NCBI GenBank assembly: GCA_035655155.1
Contig: DASRVH010000050.1
Location: 1-64,000, forward strand
Reading direction: 5' to 3'
DNA length: 64,000 bases
DNA from: Lentisalinibacter sp035655155
GTDB lineage: Bacteria > Pseudomonadota > Gammaproteobacteria > Steroidobacterales > Woeseiaceae
Each line of letters begins with the position of its first letter. Positions within the stretch are counted from its first letter, which is position 1. The notes under the pieces were generated by a model, which searched no databases, was not told where the DNA came from, and saw nothing but the letters and a program-made list of their open reading frames with translations. The translations under genes and the position numbers were made by a program. Of the stretch, positions 24,965 through 33,151 are shown piece by piece.

Positions 24965-25999
24965 ATGAACGACGTCAATCGACAGCTGGTCCTCGCCGCC
25001 CGTCCCACGGGCATGGCGGGCGACGAACACTTCGAGCTGAAGGAGTCTCCCGTGCCGGAGCCCGGCGACGGCCAGGTGCTGCTGCGCACGCTCTGGTTCT
25101 CCTTCGATCCGGCCCAGCGGGGCTGGCTGAACGACGTCCGAAGTTACGTTCCGCCGGTGCAGATCGGCGAGCCCATGCGCGCCGGCGCCGTGGCCCAGGT
25201 GGTGGCCAGCCGCCACGCGGGCTTCCGCGAGGGCGAACTCGTGCAGGGCATGCTGAGCTGGCAGGACTACGTGGTCGCGGACCCGGAAGGCCCGCTGCCG
25301 CTGACGAAGATCCCGCCCGGGGTGCCGCCCACCTGGTTCCTCGGCGTGCTCGGCATCACCGGCATCACCGCCTATTTCGGGTTGCTGGATATCGGCCGGC
25401 CGCAGGCGGGCGACACGGTGGTGGTCTCGGGCGCCGCCGGTGCCACCGGCTCGGTGGCAGGCCAGGTCGCGAAGATCCAGGGAGCTCGGGTCATCGGCAT
25501 CGCCGGCGGCGAGGAGAAATGCGGCTGGCTCACCGACGAATTCGGTTTCGATGCCGCCATCGACTACAAGAACGAGGACGTCGGCGCGCGGCTGGCGGAA
25601 CTCTGCGGCGACAGCATCGACGTCTACTTCGACAACGTGGGCGGCCCGACGCTGGATGCGGTCCTCGCCAACCTGGCGCAGCATGCGCGCATCGTGCTCT
25701 GCGGCGGTATCTCCACCGGCTACGGCACGGACCAGCCGCCGGGGCCGAAGAACTACATGCAGCTGGTCGTGCGCTCGTCGCGCATGGAAGGGTTCATCGT
25801 CCTCAATTACCGGGACCGCTTCCCGGAGGCGGTCGAGGCGCTCGGCGGCTGGCTCGGCGAAGGGAAGATACGGGTGAAGGAGGACATTCCCGAGGGCGGC
25901 ATCGAGGATTGCCCGGCAACCCTGCAGCGACTGTTCCGGGGGGCCAATCGAGGCAAGCAGTTGCTGAAGGTGGCCGAGCCGCCGCTGCCCCTGCCCTAG
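24965..25999 (+). CDS. NADP-dependent MDR-family oxidoreductase
   Basis: This 344-residue zinc-independent medium-chain dehydrogenase/reductase is of the leukotriene B4 dehydrogenase / 2-alkenal reductase type. The cofactor loop reads SGAAGATGSVAGQ near residue 160, followed by GIAGGEEKCGWL, which is typical of the NADP-binding class; no catalytic zinc Cys/His set is present. It probably reduces the double bond of alpha,beta-unsaturated carbonyls and so detoxifies lipid peroxidation products. GCAGGAGAGAGC precedes the ATG; TACAAT at about 24902 may be its -10. It appears to be a single-gene unit. Confidence 0.93.
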   Translation: MNDVNRQLVLAARPTGMAGDEHFELKESPVPEPGDGQVLLRTLWFSFDPAQRGWLNDVRSYVPPVQIGEPMRAGAVAQVVASRHAGFREGELVQGMLSWQDYVVADPEGPLPLTKIPPGVPPTWFLGVLGITGITAYFGLLDIGRPQAGDTVVVSGAAGATGSVAGQVAKIQGARVIGIAGGEEKCGWLTDEFGFDAAIDYKNEDVGARLAELCGDSIDVYFDNVGGPTLDAVLANLAQHARIVLCGGISTGYGTDQPPGPKNYMQLVVRSSRMEGFIVLNYRDRFPEAVEALGGWLGEGKIRVKEDIPEGGIEDCPATLQRLFRGANRGKQLLKVAEPPLPLP

Positions 26000-26060
26000 C
26001 CGGGCAGCCAGGCGGCCGGGGTCGGGAGCACGGTCGCAAACACGGCCGCCCCGCGCTCGC

Positions 26061-26900
26061 TCAGCCGGCGCTGGCGACGACCAGCAGCGGGCCGTCCGAG
26101 ACCACGACGCCGCCGGGCTGCTCGCGGGTGATCGCGAACGCCTGGGGATCGATGACACCGAGCTTCGCCCGGATCGGCACAATCACCTCGCCGGGGCCGG
26201 CCGGAATGTCGAAGACGCCGCCGTCCACCGGCTGTTCGTCCCTCTCCGGATCCACGATCCAGAGCTGGTACTGGGAGCGTGCCGGGTTGTTGGCGGGCAT
26301 GCCCGCCAGCCGCAGATAACCTTCCTGCTTCTCGTTGTTCCAGACCACGTCGCCGCTGACACCCGCATACTGGTCGATATCCGGAGCGCTCCAGGGCAGC
26401 ACCATCGTCGCCGGTTCCTCGCGGATCAGCTCGGCCCGGGCCTCCGCCGGATCCGCGCCGCCCGGCTCTTCCGGGAGCGGGCGGTTCACGACCAGCAGCG
26501 CCACCAGCAGCATCGCCGCCGCCGCCCAGCCGAGCCGGTTGAACGTGCTGCCGGCGAGACCGTTGTTGCCGCTCCCGCCACGCTTCTGCGTGTCCTCGCT
26601 CTTGTGCGTCCGGCTGCCGATGTCGGTGACGGTGGCCGACGCACGCGGCGCGTCGTCGCCCGCGTGGGCGCGGGCGTCCGCCAGCAGGCGGTCCTTCAGC
26701 CCGGCGGGCATCTCCTTGCCGTGGCCGGCGCCGGCGGCGAAGGCATTCGTCGCCGCGGCGGCGGCGAGCTCCATGTCTTCCGGGTCCGTCTCGCCGTCGG
26801 CCGCGAGCAGCCGCTCGAGTTCCCGCTCCTCTTCCGCTGACAGCCCCTCGGTGGCCCTGGCCACCAGGAGGTCCAGCATTTCTTCGTTGCGCGCGTTCAT
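26061..26900 (-). CDS. RskA-like anti-sigma factor
   Basis: The 279-residue single-pass membrane protein has a cytoplasmic anti-sigma part (residues 1-70) opening with EEMLDLLVARATEGLSAEEE, a variable linker, a transmembrane helix near 122-140 and a periplasmic RskA domain. It should hold the ECF sigma factor encoded just upstream until released by proteolysis. The H-x3-C-x2-C zinc motif of ZAS anti-sigma factors is absent, so redox control through zinc is unlikely. Start and upstream stop overlap as ATGA, which enforces co-translation with the sigma factor. The signal sensed is unknown. Confidence 0.9.
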   Translation of the reverse strand: MNARNEEMLDLLVARATEGLSAEEERELERLLAADGETDPEDMELAAAAATNAFAAGAGHGKEMPAGLKDRLLADARAHAGDDAPRASATVTDIGSRTHKSEDTQKRGGSGNNGLAGSTFNRLGWAAAAMLLVALLVVNRPLPEEPGGADPAEARAELIREEPATMVLPWSAPDIDQYAGVSGDVVWNNEKQEGYLRLAGMPANNPARSQYQLWIVDPERDEQPVDGGVFDIPAGPGEVIVPIRAKLGVIDPQAFAITREQPGGVVVSDGPLLVVASAG

Positions 26901-27460
26901 GACAACGCCCCCCCGTCGGCGGCGCCCGTCTCACCGAGTTGCTCCCGGATCTGCAGCAGGCCCCGCCGCAGCAGGCTCTTCACCGTGCCGAGCGGCATGC
27001 CGGTCTCCTCGGCGATGGCCGAGTGAGACATGCCGAGCCAGGTCGACATGCGGATCACCTGCTGCTGTTCCGGCTTCATGTTACTCAGGACCTCGACCAC
27101 CTTCTCCGTCTCGGCCGAGGCTTCCAGGGCCCGATGGCCGTCGCCGGACAGGGCGTACTCCACGTCTTCGAGATTCTCCCGGTCGGGTTCCCGCCGGTTC
27201 TTTCGCAGCCGGTCAATGAGACGTCGCCGGGCGATCATGCTGATATACGTGGCTTCCGCCGATTTGGACGGATCGAACCGTGCGGCCGTGTTCCAGACTT
27301 CGACGAAGATCTCCTGGACGGCATCCTCGGCGTCCGCCTCCACGGCGATGAAACGACGGGCCAGCGACCACACCAGCCCGCTGTAGCGCTCGACACACTG
27401 CGCCACTGCGGCCTGGTCGCCGCTACCGATCCTCTCGAGTAAGCTCGCTTGCCCCGTCAC
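26897..27460 (-). CDS. ECF-type RNA polymerase sigma factor
   Basis: The 187-residue protein has sigma region 2 (about residues 20-90, AEDAVQEIFVEVWNTAARFDPSK) and region 4 (about 130-180, GMSHSAIAEETGMPLGTVKSLLRRGL). With its RskA-type anti-sigma downstream it forms a SigK-like pair. It starts with GTG at 27460; the frame is open upstream but the sequence there is not sigma-like. A GGAACC-N15-CGACAA element at 27511-27485 on the same strand looks like an ECF promoter and would give autoregulation. The regulon cannot be named. Confidence 0.92.
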   Translation of the reverse strand: MTGQASLLERIGSGDQAAVAQCVERYSGLVWSLARRFIAVEADAEDAVQEIFVEVWNTAARFDPSKSAEATYISMIARRRLIDRLRKNRREPDRENLEDVEYALSGDGHRALEASAETEKVVEVLSNMKPEQQQVIRMSTWLGMSHSAIAEETGMPLGTVKSLLRRGLLQIREQLGETGAADGGALS

Positions 27461-27484
27461 CTGCCGTCCCGATTGTCCTACTAG

Positions 27485-27511
27485 TTGTCGTACTGGTTGC
27501 CGGCCGGTTCC
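27485..27511 (-). promoter_or_regulatory. Candidate ECF autoregulatory promoter
   Basis: GGAACC (27511-27506), a 15-nt spacer, then CGACAA (27490-27485), read on the minus strand. GGAAC is the usual -35 core of ECF promoters; the predicted leader before the GTG is about 20 nt. Confidence 0.4.
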
Positions 27512-27887
27512 GCGTGCCGGTCCGTTGTCGCGGCAGCACCGTGCCGCACCCGCGACGGCATTGCCGCCGCGGACAGCGCGTAGCTGCACACCGGCACTCA
27601 CGGGAACCGCGCTCCCGGACCGGCAATCACGGGGCGCAAGCTTAGCAATCTTTCCGGGTCCAGCGTAGCCGCCCGCCGGCCGTGCGGGCACGGGCCGGCA
27701 TCGGCACGGCCGGGAACAGGGCGGGTGCGGTGCGGCTTCGTGGCGGAGTCAAGGGTCGGTTTCATGTTCGGGTCTCTGCCGGCGCTCCTGCGGCGGCCGT
27801 CTGTCAGACCGGTTTTCGCCGCGGCGCCGGCTTCGGATGCAGAATCTGCGCAGCCTCCCGGGACGCTGAGCGGCGCGGTCGCTCAGG

Positions 27888-27899
27888 TATAATCCGGGC
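27888..27899 (+). promoter_or_regulatory. Putative leaderless promoter of the CDP-alcohol phosphatidyltransferase gene
   Basis: A perfect TATAAT (27888-27893) ends 6 nt before the GTG at 27900 and there is no Shine-Dalgarno. CTGAGC 16 nt upstream is a weak -35. Confidence 0.55.
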
Positions 27900-28553
27900 G
27901 TGGCCAACCTAATAACACTCAGCCGGCTGCTGCTGCTCATCGTGGTGGTCGCTATTGCTTACCAGCCCGAGCACCCATGGTGGCAGCTGGCGAACGTGCC
28001 GCTGTTGATATTCCTGTTCGTCACCGACGGCCTGGACGGCTGGGTGGCCCGGCGCCGGAACGAGACCTCCCTGTTCGGCGCCATGTTCGACATCGCCGGC
28101 GACCGCATCGTCGAGCTCACCATGTGGATCGTGCTGGCGGACCTGGACCTGGTGCCGGTATGGGTGCCGCTGGTATTCGTCGTTCGCGGCACGGTGGTGG
28201 ATACCATCCGCGCCAATCAGGTGACCAGCGAGGGCAAGTCGCCGTTCAGCATGATCCGCTCGCCGCTCGGGCAGTGGCTGGTGGGCGGGCGCTTCATGCG
28301 CGGCTTCTATGCCGTGCTGAAGGCCACCGCCTTCTGCTGGCTGCTGCTGCTGCAGCCGCTGCCGGCACTCGTCCCGGCCCTCTGGTCCGAGTGGTCGGGG
28401 GTGCTCGAGACGGTCGGCGCGGTCCTCGTCTATCTGTCGGTGCTGATCTGCATCCTGCGCGGTCTGCCCGTCGTCACCGAATTCGTCTACGAGGAACGCG
28501 ACAGCCTGATCCCCAGATCGGGTCACGAGCCGGAACGACAGGAAAGGCGCTGA
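27900..28553 (+). CDS. CDP-alcohol phosphatidyltransferase
   Basis: The 217-residue integral membrane enzyme carries the full family signature D46-G47-x2-A50-R51-x8-G60-x3-D64-x3-D68. It transfers a phosphatidyl group from CDP-diacylglycerol to an alcohol such as glycerol-3-phosphate or inositol phosphate. About five transmembrane helices are visible. It is encoded with a HAD-IB phosphatase (1-nt overlap) and a VTT/DedA-type protein, suggesting a complete phospholipid head-group module such as PgsA-PgpC. Whether it is the cell's main PgsA is not decidable here. It starts with GTG and is predicted to be leaderless. Confidence 0.92.
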   Translation: MANLITLSRLLLLIVVVAIAYQPEHPWWQLANVPLLIFLFVTDGLDGWVARRRNETSLFGAMFDIAGDRIVELTMWIVLADLDLVPVWVPLVFVVRGTVVDTIRANQVTSEGKSPFSMIRSPLGQWLVGGRFMRGFYAVLKATAFCWLLLLQPLPALVPALWSEWSGVLETVGAVLVYLSVLICILRGLPVVTEFVYEERDSLIPRSGHEPERQERR

Positions 28554-29239
28554 TGCAGCTGGCAGTGTTCGACATCGACGGCACGCTGGTGGCCGGTCCC
28601 AGCACTGAGAAGCGCTTCTTCCTGTGGCTGCTGCGCCGGGGCAGGCTGGGCCCCTTGCGGCTGCTGGCCTTCCTGTTGTTCAACCTGCGCTGGCTCGCGC
28701 GCTACGGCCGGCACGTGGCGAAGAAGAACAAGGCGTATCTGCGCGGCATGGATGCAGCAACGCTGGAGCGCGAGGCCCGGCTTTTCGTCGCCAGCGAGGT
28801 CGAGCCCGCCCTGCATGCACCCGCGGTCGCCAGACTCCGCCGCCACCGCGCCGCGGGCGACGGCGTGGTGCTGCTGTCCGGCACGCTCCAGCCCATCGCA
28901 GACGAGCTCGCCCGCCGACTCACTGCCGATGAGGCGATCGGTTCCGTTTGCCTGGAGAGACGCGGACGCATCACCGGGCAGCCGCCGGCGCGTCATCCTT
29001 TCGGCGCGGACAAGTGCGCGCTGCTGGACGAGATCTGCGCCCGCCGTGGCGTGGCGGTGTCAGCCGTTGCGGCCTACGGCGATTCCCGCTGGGATCTGCC
29101 GCTGCTCGAGCGCGTAGGCACGCCGGTGGCCGTCCGTCCGGACGCCGAGCTGCAGGCCATGGCCGAAGCGCGCGGCTGGGAAGTGCTGTCCGAAGACGTC
29201 GGCGGGGGTGTCGGGCACGCCAGCCGGGACACCGTCTGA
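28553..29239 (+). CDS. HAD subfamily IB phosphatase (PgpC-like)
   Basis: The 228-residue hydrolase has all four HAD motifs: DIDGT (Asp7, Asp9), the Ser in LLSGT, Lys in GADKCALL and GDSRWDLPLL. Membership of subfamily IB, which includes E. coli PgpC (YfhB) and SerB-like enzymes, fits the alpha-helical cap between motifs I and II. Beside a CDP-alcohol phosphatidyltransferase the likeliest substrate is a phosphatidyl-alcohol phosphate such as phosphatidylglycerophosphate; this is inferred. Its start overlaps the upstream stop (TGATG), and GGAAAGG lies just ahead. Confidence 0.88.
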   Translation: MQLAVFDIDGTLVAGPSTEKRFFLWLLRRGRLGPLRLLAFLLFNLRWLARYGRHVAKKNKAYLRGMDAATLEREARLFVASEVEPALHAPAVARLRRHRAAGDGVVLLSGTLQPIADELARRLTADEAIGSVCLERRGRITGQPPARHPFGADKCALLDEICARRGVAVSAVAAYGDSRWDLPLLERVGTPVAVRPDAELQAMAEARGWEVLSEDVGGGVGHASRDTV

Positions 29240-29960
29240 ACCGGTGAGCGGAGCCGCCAGAACCGGCGCCCGGCGCCGTCTCGTCGCCGGCGCTCTCTTC
29301 CTGGCCGCGATGATCGTGGCCGTCTGGACGCTGCCGCTGGACGTCTGGCTGGACGCGGCCTCCGTCTGGATCGCGGAGCACCCGACCCTGGGCCGGGCCC
29401 TGTTCGTTGCCGGTTTCACCGTGGGCACCGCGCTGATGGTGCCGGGCTCGGTGCTGACCATGAGCGGCGGCTATCTCTTCGGGCTCGCCGGCGGGGTGCC
29501 GCTCGTCTCGCTGGGCACGGCACTGGGTGGCACGCTCTCGTATCTCGTCGGCCGCACGGTGGCGCGGGAATGGGTGCAGCAGAAGGTCGCGGGCGACCGC
29601 CGCATCGCGGCCCTCGACCAGGCCATCGCCCACCGGGGCTTCGTGGTGGTGATGCTCACGCGCCTGTCGCTGCTGCTGCCGTTCAATCTGCTGAACTACG
29701 CCTACGGACTCACCCGCATCCGGCTGGTGCCTTATTTCTTCGCGACCTGGATAGGGATGATTCCGGCGGTCACCCTGTACGTGTATCTGGGTTCCATCGC
29801 GAAGAACGTGGATCAGCTCGTGGGTGGCGAGGTGGAGAGCGGCATCGCCGGCAAGCTGCTGTTCGGCGCGGGCCTGCTCGCCATCGTGGCCGTCACCTGG
29901 ATCATCCACCGCACGGCCACGCGGGCATTGCGCCGCGAGATGGGAGAGGACCTCGAGTAA
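29208..29960 (+). CDS. VTT/DedA-family membrane protein
   Basis: The 250-residue membrane protein has about five helices and the VTT signature: GSVLTMSGGYLFG, GTALGGTLSYLVGR and LTRLSLLLPFNLLNYAYGLT. Members of this TVP38/TMEM64/DedA group are linked to lipid scrambling and membrane homeostasis. It overlaps the HAD gene by 32 nt if GTG at 29208 is used; GTG at 29244, just after the HAD stop, is a reasonable alternative. Its place third in the phospholipid operon supports a role in moving the lipid product. Confidence 0.88.
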   Translation: MSGTPAGTPSEPVSGAARTGARRRLVAGALFLAAMIVAVWTLPLDVWLDAASVWIAEHPTLGRALFVAGFTVGTALMVPGSVLTMSGGYLFGLAGGVPLVSLGTALGGTLSYLVGRTVAREWVQQKVAGDRRIAALDQAIAHRGFVVVMLTRLSLLLPFNLLNYAYGLTRIRLVPYFFATWIGMIPAVTLYVYLGSIAKNVDQLVGGEVESGIAGKLLFGAGLLAIVAVTWIIHRTATRALRREMGEDLE

Positions 29961-29963
29961 CCC

Positions 29964-30971
29964 TCAGCGGCGGCCGAGCCGCAGCATGAAGGTAATGTCC
30001 GGCGAAGTCTCCACGTCGATGTCCTCGGTGAAGCCGAGCTGCAGCCGATAGTGGCGGCCGATGTCGATGCCGGCTCCGAGCCCCAGCATGAGGCCGCCGC
30101 CCCAGGCGTCCAGCCCGCTGTCGATGGGCGAACTCGCGGCCTGCAACTGGCCGAGCAGCTCGATACGCGGCGTCAGCCGCCAGCCGACGCCCGCCTGCGC
30201 CCAGCCGCCGAATTCCCGGGTGGCAATCGCCGGCAGGTCCGTCCCGCCGAAACGGATGACGCCTGCCATGACGTGCGCGCTCCAGCGGCCGGATCGGTCC
30301 GTCGTGTCCCGTTCCCAGCTGATGCCCAGGGAATAGTCCGCGGCGCCGTTGCCGGTGAGTTCGTCCTCGTCGCCGGTGGGCAGCTCGACGGCGGCCCGCA
30401 GGGAGAGCGAGCCTGTCGCGTCCTGGCGGAGCCGGTAACCCGCGCTCAGGCGGATATCGCCAAGGCCGCCCGCGCTGTCCGTCAGGTCCAGCACTTCCCC
30501 CGCCGGGTTTCGATACGCATAGCGCAGCTCGTCCCTCGGCACCTGGTCGCGGATGCCGTCGGGCAGTCCGAACAGGGCATGCCAGTCGTCGATGAGGCCG
30601 TCCAGGCTGCCGCCGCTGTGGCGCAGCCAGGGCACTTCCACGCCGAACTCCCAGCGCTCCCGGAAACGCGCGCGCAGACGCAGCGCCGTGCGCCAGGTCT
30701 CGCCGTCCAGCAGGAGTTCCTCGCCGGCGTCGGCTTCGCTGATGGCGTGGCTGGAGCCCTGGACCAGCAAATCCAGCCGCCAGGATTCGTCCGGCGCCAG
30801 CGCGGCCGACTCGCCGGGGGAGGGCAGGCCGAAGAGTCCTGTCAGCGGGCCGCCATGGCGCACGTCCAGCTCCGTGGCGCCGGCCGGGTGCAGGGCCGCG
30901 CAGGCGGCCAGCGCCGTAATTGCGCCGACACCATTTGAACGTCGTCCGGATTTGCCGACACAATGCGTCAT
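29964..30971 (-). CDS. DUF3187-family outer-membrane-like protein
   Basis: The 335-residue protein has a signal peptide (about residues 1-33, ending in AGA) and a body of alternating amphipathic strands ending in an aromatic-rich strand with RLGRR, consistent with an outer-membrane beta-barrel. It fits the uncharacterised DUF3187 group (ELDVRHGGPLTGLFGLPSPGESA, a typical opening). GGGGAGGA precedes the ATG at 30971, which decides the start. It is convergent with the VTT gene, three bases apart. Function is unknown. Confidence 0.82.
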   Translation of the reverse strand: MTHCVGKSGRRSNGVGAITALAACAALHPAGATELDVRHGGPLTGLFGLPSPGESAALAPDESWRLDLLVQGSSHAISEADAGEELLLDGETWRTALRLRARFRERWEFGVEVPWLRHSGGSLDGLIDDWHALFGLPDGIRDQVPRDELRYAYRNPAGEVLDLTDSAGGLGDIRLSAGYRLRQDATGSLSLRAAVELPTGDEDELTGNGAADYSLGISWERDTTDRSGRWSAHVMAGVIRFGGTDLPAIATREFGGWAQAGVGWRLTPRIELLGQLQAASSPIDSGLDAWGGGLMLGLGAGIDIGRHYRLQLGFTEDIDVETSPDITFMLRLGRR

Positions 30972-31040
30972 GCGCTGGTCCTCCCCGACGGTGAATGGAA
31001 TGACGGCAACGACTCGCGAAACGAGAGCGGAGTTTAACCG

Positions 31041-32477
31041 ATGCTGATTGTTCTCCGGGCCGCCGGCCCGGTCGCCGTCCTGGTCGCCCTTCTTGCCGCG
31101 ACGACCGCAGCGGCCGCCCTGCCGCCGCAGGTGCGGGCCGTGCTCGACGGTCATGGCCTCGACCCGGACGATCTCAGCATCCACGTGCAGGAGCTCGGCA
31201 GCGACCGCGAGGTGCTCGCCCATAATGCGGATACGCCGCGCAATCCCGCCTCCGTACTGAAGCTGCTCACCACCTTCGCCGCCCTCGACGAACTCGGCCC
31301 GGCGCATACCTGGCAGACCGAGGTGTACCTGCACGGCCGTATCGAGGACGGCGTGCTCGACGGCGATCTGATCCTGCGCGGCGGCGGCGACCCCTACCTG
31401 GTCCAGGAGAGGTTCTGGCTCCTCTTGCGCGAATTGCGCCGCCGCGGCCTGCAGCGGATCGAGGGCGACCTGATCCTCGATACCGGTTACTTCCGGCCCG
31501 GGCCGGAGGACCGCGGCGCCTTCGACAACCAGCCCCTGCGCGCCTACAACGTCACGCCTCATGCGCTGCTGGTGAATTTCAACGTCGTGCGCTTCTGGTT
31601 CGAGCCGGCCGCCGACGGTGTGCTGGTGGGTATGGAGCCGCCGCTGGCCAACCTGCGCGTGGACAACCGCCTGCAGCCTGCGGCGGGGCGTTGCCGGGGT
31701 TATCAGCGGGGCATCGCCGTGCGGGCCCGTCGCGCCGAACGGTCGGTGACCTTCTCGGGCGACTTCCCCGCCGCCTGCGGTCGCTACTCGCTGGCCCGCA
31801 GCGTACTCGGTCACGAGGACTTCGTGTTCGGGCTGTTCGCGGCGCTGTGGCGGGAGATGGGCGGCGAGTTCGGCGGCGGCCTCGCGGTGGCGGAGACGCC
31901 GGCCGGCGCCGAGCCGTTCTTCACCATGACTTCACTGCCGCTGGGCGAGGTGATCCGCTCCATCAACAAGTACAGCAACAACGTCATGACCCGTCAGCTC
32001 CTCTTTACCCTGGGCGCGGAGCGCTACGGGCCGCCGGGCACCGAGGAGAAAGGACGCCGGGCGGTCGCGGCCTGGCTGGACGAGCGCGGCTTCCGCTTCC
32101 CGGAACTCGTGCTGGAAAACGGCGCCGGCCGTTCCCGCGAGGCGCGGATCACCGCCCGCCACATGGGCGAGCTGCTGACCGCAGCCTGGGCCAGCCCGTG
32201 GATGCCGGAGTTCGCCGCCTCCATGGCCATCTCCGGCATGGACGGCACCTACGGCCGGCGGCGCGGCGGCTCCATCGCCGGCCGGGCGCGCCTGAAAACC
32301 GGCTCGCTCGATGATGTAAGCACGCTGGCGGGCTACCTGCAGGCCGGGGACGGCGTCCGCTACGCGGTGGCGGTGCTGCACAACGCCGGCGAGGTGCATC
32401 GGGGCCCCGGCGACGAGCTGCAGGACGCGCTGCTCGAATGGCTGAACCAGTTCTCACTTTCGCGGGAGGCGCCGTAG
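31041..32477 (+). CDS. dacB: D-alanyl-D-alanine carboxypeptidase/endopeptidase (PBP4 type)
   Basis: The 478-residue class C penicillin-binding protein has the three active-site motifs SVLK (Ser71, Lys74), YSNN (Ser312) and KTGS (419-422), and a signal peptide ending near residue 26. It removes the terminal D-Ala of peptidoglycan stem peptides and can cleave cross-links in the periplasm. The large insertion between motifs 1 and 2, typical of S13 peptidases, is present. GGAG lies 9 nt upstream of the ATG. It is followed 14 nt later by an SH3 protein gene. Confidence 0.95.
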   Translation: MLIVLRAAGPVAVLVALLAATTAAAALPPQVRAVLDGHGLDPDDLSIHVQELGSDREVLAHNADTPRNPASVLKLLTTFAALDELGPAHTWQTEVYLHGRIEDGVLDGDLILRGGGDPYLVQERFWLLLRELRRRGLQRIEGDLILDTGYFRPGPEDRGAFDNQPLRAYNVTPHALLVNFNVVRFWFEPAADGVLVGMEPPLANLRVDNRLQPAAGRCRGYQRGIAVRARRAERSVTFSGDFPAACGRYSLARSVLGHEDFVFGLFAALWREMGGEFGGGLAVAETPAGAEPFFTMTSLPLGEVIRSINKYSNNVMTRQLLFTLGAERYGPPGTEEKGRRAVAAWLDERGFRFPELVLENGAGRSREARITARHMGELLTAAWASPWMPEFAASMAISGMDGTYGRRRGGSIAGRARLKTGSLDDVSTLAGYLQAGDGVRYAVAVLHNAGEVHRGPGDELQDALLEWLNQFSLSREAP

Positions 32478-32491
32478 TAGACTGCGGCGCC

Positions 32492-33124
32492 ATGAGATTA
32501 TGTCACGCACAGGGTCGCCGGCCGGCGGGGTATGTTCGGGCGCTGGCGCTATTCGCACTGCTGGCGCTGGCCCCGCCGCTGTGGGCGCAGACGGCCTACG
32601 TGACCGATAATCTGCGCCTGGGTCTGCACCGCGCCGAGGACACCAGCGACCGCGCGTTCCGCACCCTCGAGAGCGGTCAGGAGCTGACCGTCCTGACCCG
32701 TGGGCCGCTGTACGCCCAGGTGCGCCTGCCCGACGGGACCGAAGGGTGGGTGAAGGCGGGCTTCCTGGTGGATGACAAGCCGGCGCGACTCATCGTCGAT
32801 CAGACCCGGGCGGAGCTCGAGCAGCTCAAGCAGGAACTCGCCGATACCCGCGAGGCGTTCTCCGGTTCTGCCGGGCGCATCGCGGAGCTGGAGAGCATGA
32901 CGTCCGCGCAGGCGGAGGAGCTGTCGGGCGCCAGGGCCGCCGTCGCCGAACTGCGCGACGAGAACGAAGGCTTTCGCCGGAGCCTGTCCCTGTACCAGTT
33001 CAGCCTGCCCTGGCCGATGGTTCTGGGCGCCGCCGTCGTCTCCCTCGCGCTCGGCTTCGTGGCGGGCATGTGGTGGATCGACCACCGCAGCCGCCGCCGC
33101 CACGGCGGCTTCCGCATCTACTGA
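32492..33124 (+). CDS. SH3-domain membrane protein (YgiM/TIGR04211-like)
   Basis: The 210-residue protein has a signal peptide (about residues 1-32), a bacterial SH3 domain (about 33-95), a coiled coil (about 98-160) and a C-terminal transmembrane helix (about 170-190) with a basic tail. This is the usual layout of the TIGR04211/YgiM family. SH3b domains often bind peptidoglycan or partner proteins, which fits its position after the PBP4 gene. No Shine-Dalgarno is seen; TAGACT ends 8 nt before the ATG at 32492, so a leaderless transcript is possible but the spacing is off the 6-nt rule seen elsewhere. Confidence 0.87.
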   Translation: MRLCHAQGRRPAGYVRALALFALLALAPPLWAQTAYVTDNLRLGLHRAEDTSDRAFRTLESGQELTVLTRGPLYAQVRLPDGTEGWVKAGFLVDDKPARLIVDQTRAELEQLKQELADTREAFSGSAGRIAELESMTSAQAEELSGARAAVAELRDENEGFRRSLSLYQFSLPWPMVLGAAVVSLALGFVAGMWWIDHRSRRRHGGFRIY

Positions 33125-33151
33125 GCCGTTAACCGGCCCTCACGGAACCAC

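Larger units (their letters stand above)
27461..27899. other. Intergenic region between sigma factor and lipid operon
   Basis: This 439-nt stretch has no gene. It holds the ECF-type promoter for the minus strand (27485-27511), a strong GC hairpin at 27675-27699 without a T-run, and TATAAT (27888-27893) for the plus-strand operon. The middle (27540-27660 and 27700-27860) shows nothing I can support, and no tRNA or known RNA is seen. Confidence 0.5.

Noticed and set aside
23357..26182. Long open frame antisense to the activator and transglutaminase genes
   Set aside because: It runs across several well-supported genes and shows no domain.
27461..27899. Possible RNA gene (tRNA, 6S, SRP or tmRNA) in the largest gap
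   Set aside because: No cloverleaf, GTTCRA-like loop or known RNA signature was found, only one strong GC hairpin without a T-run.
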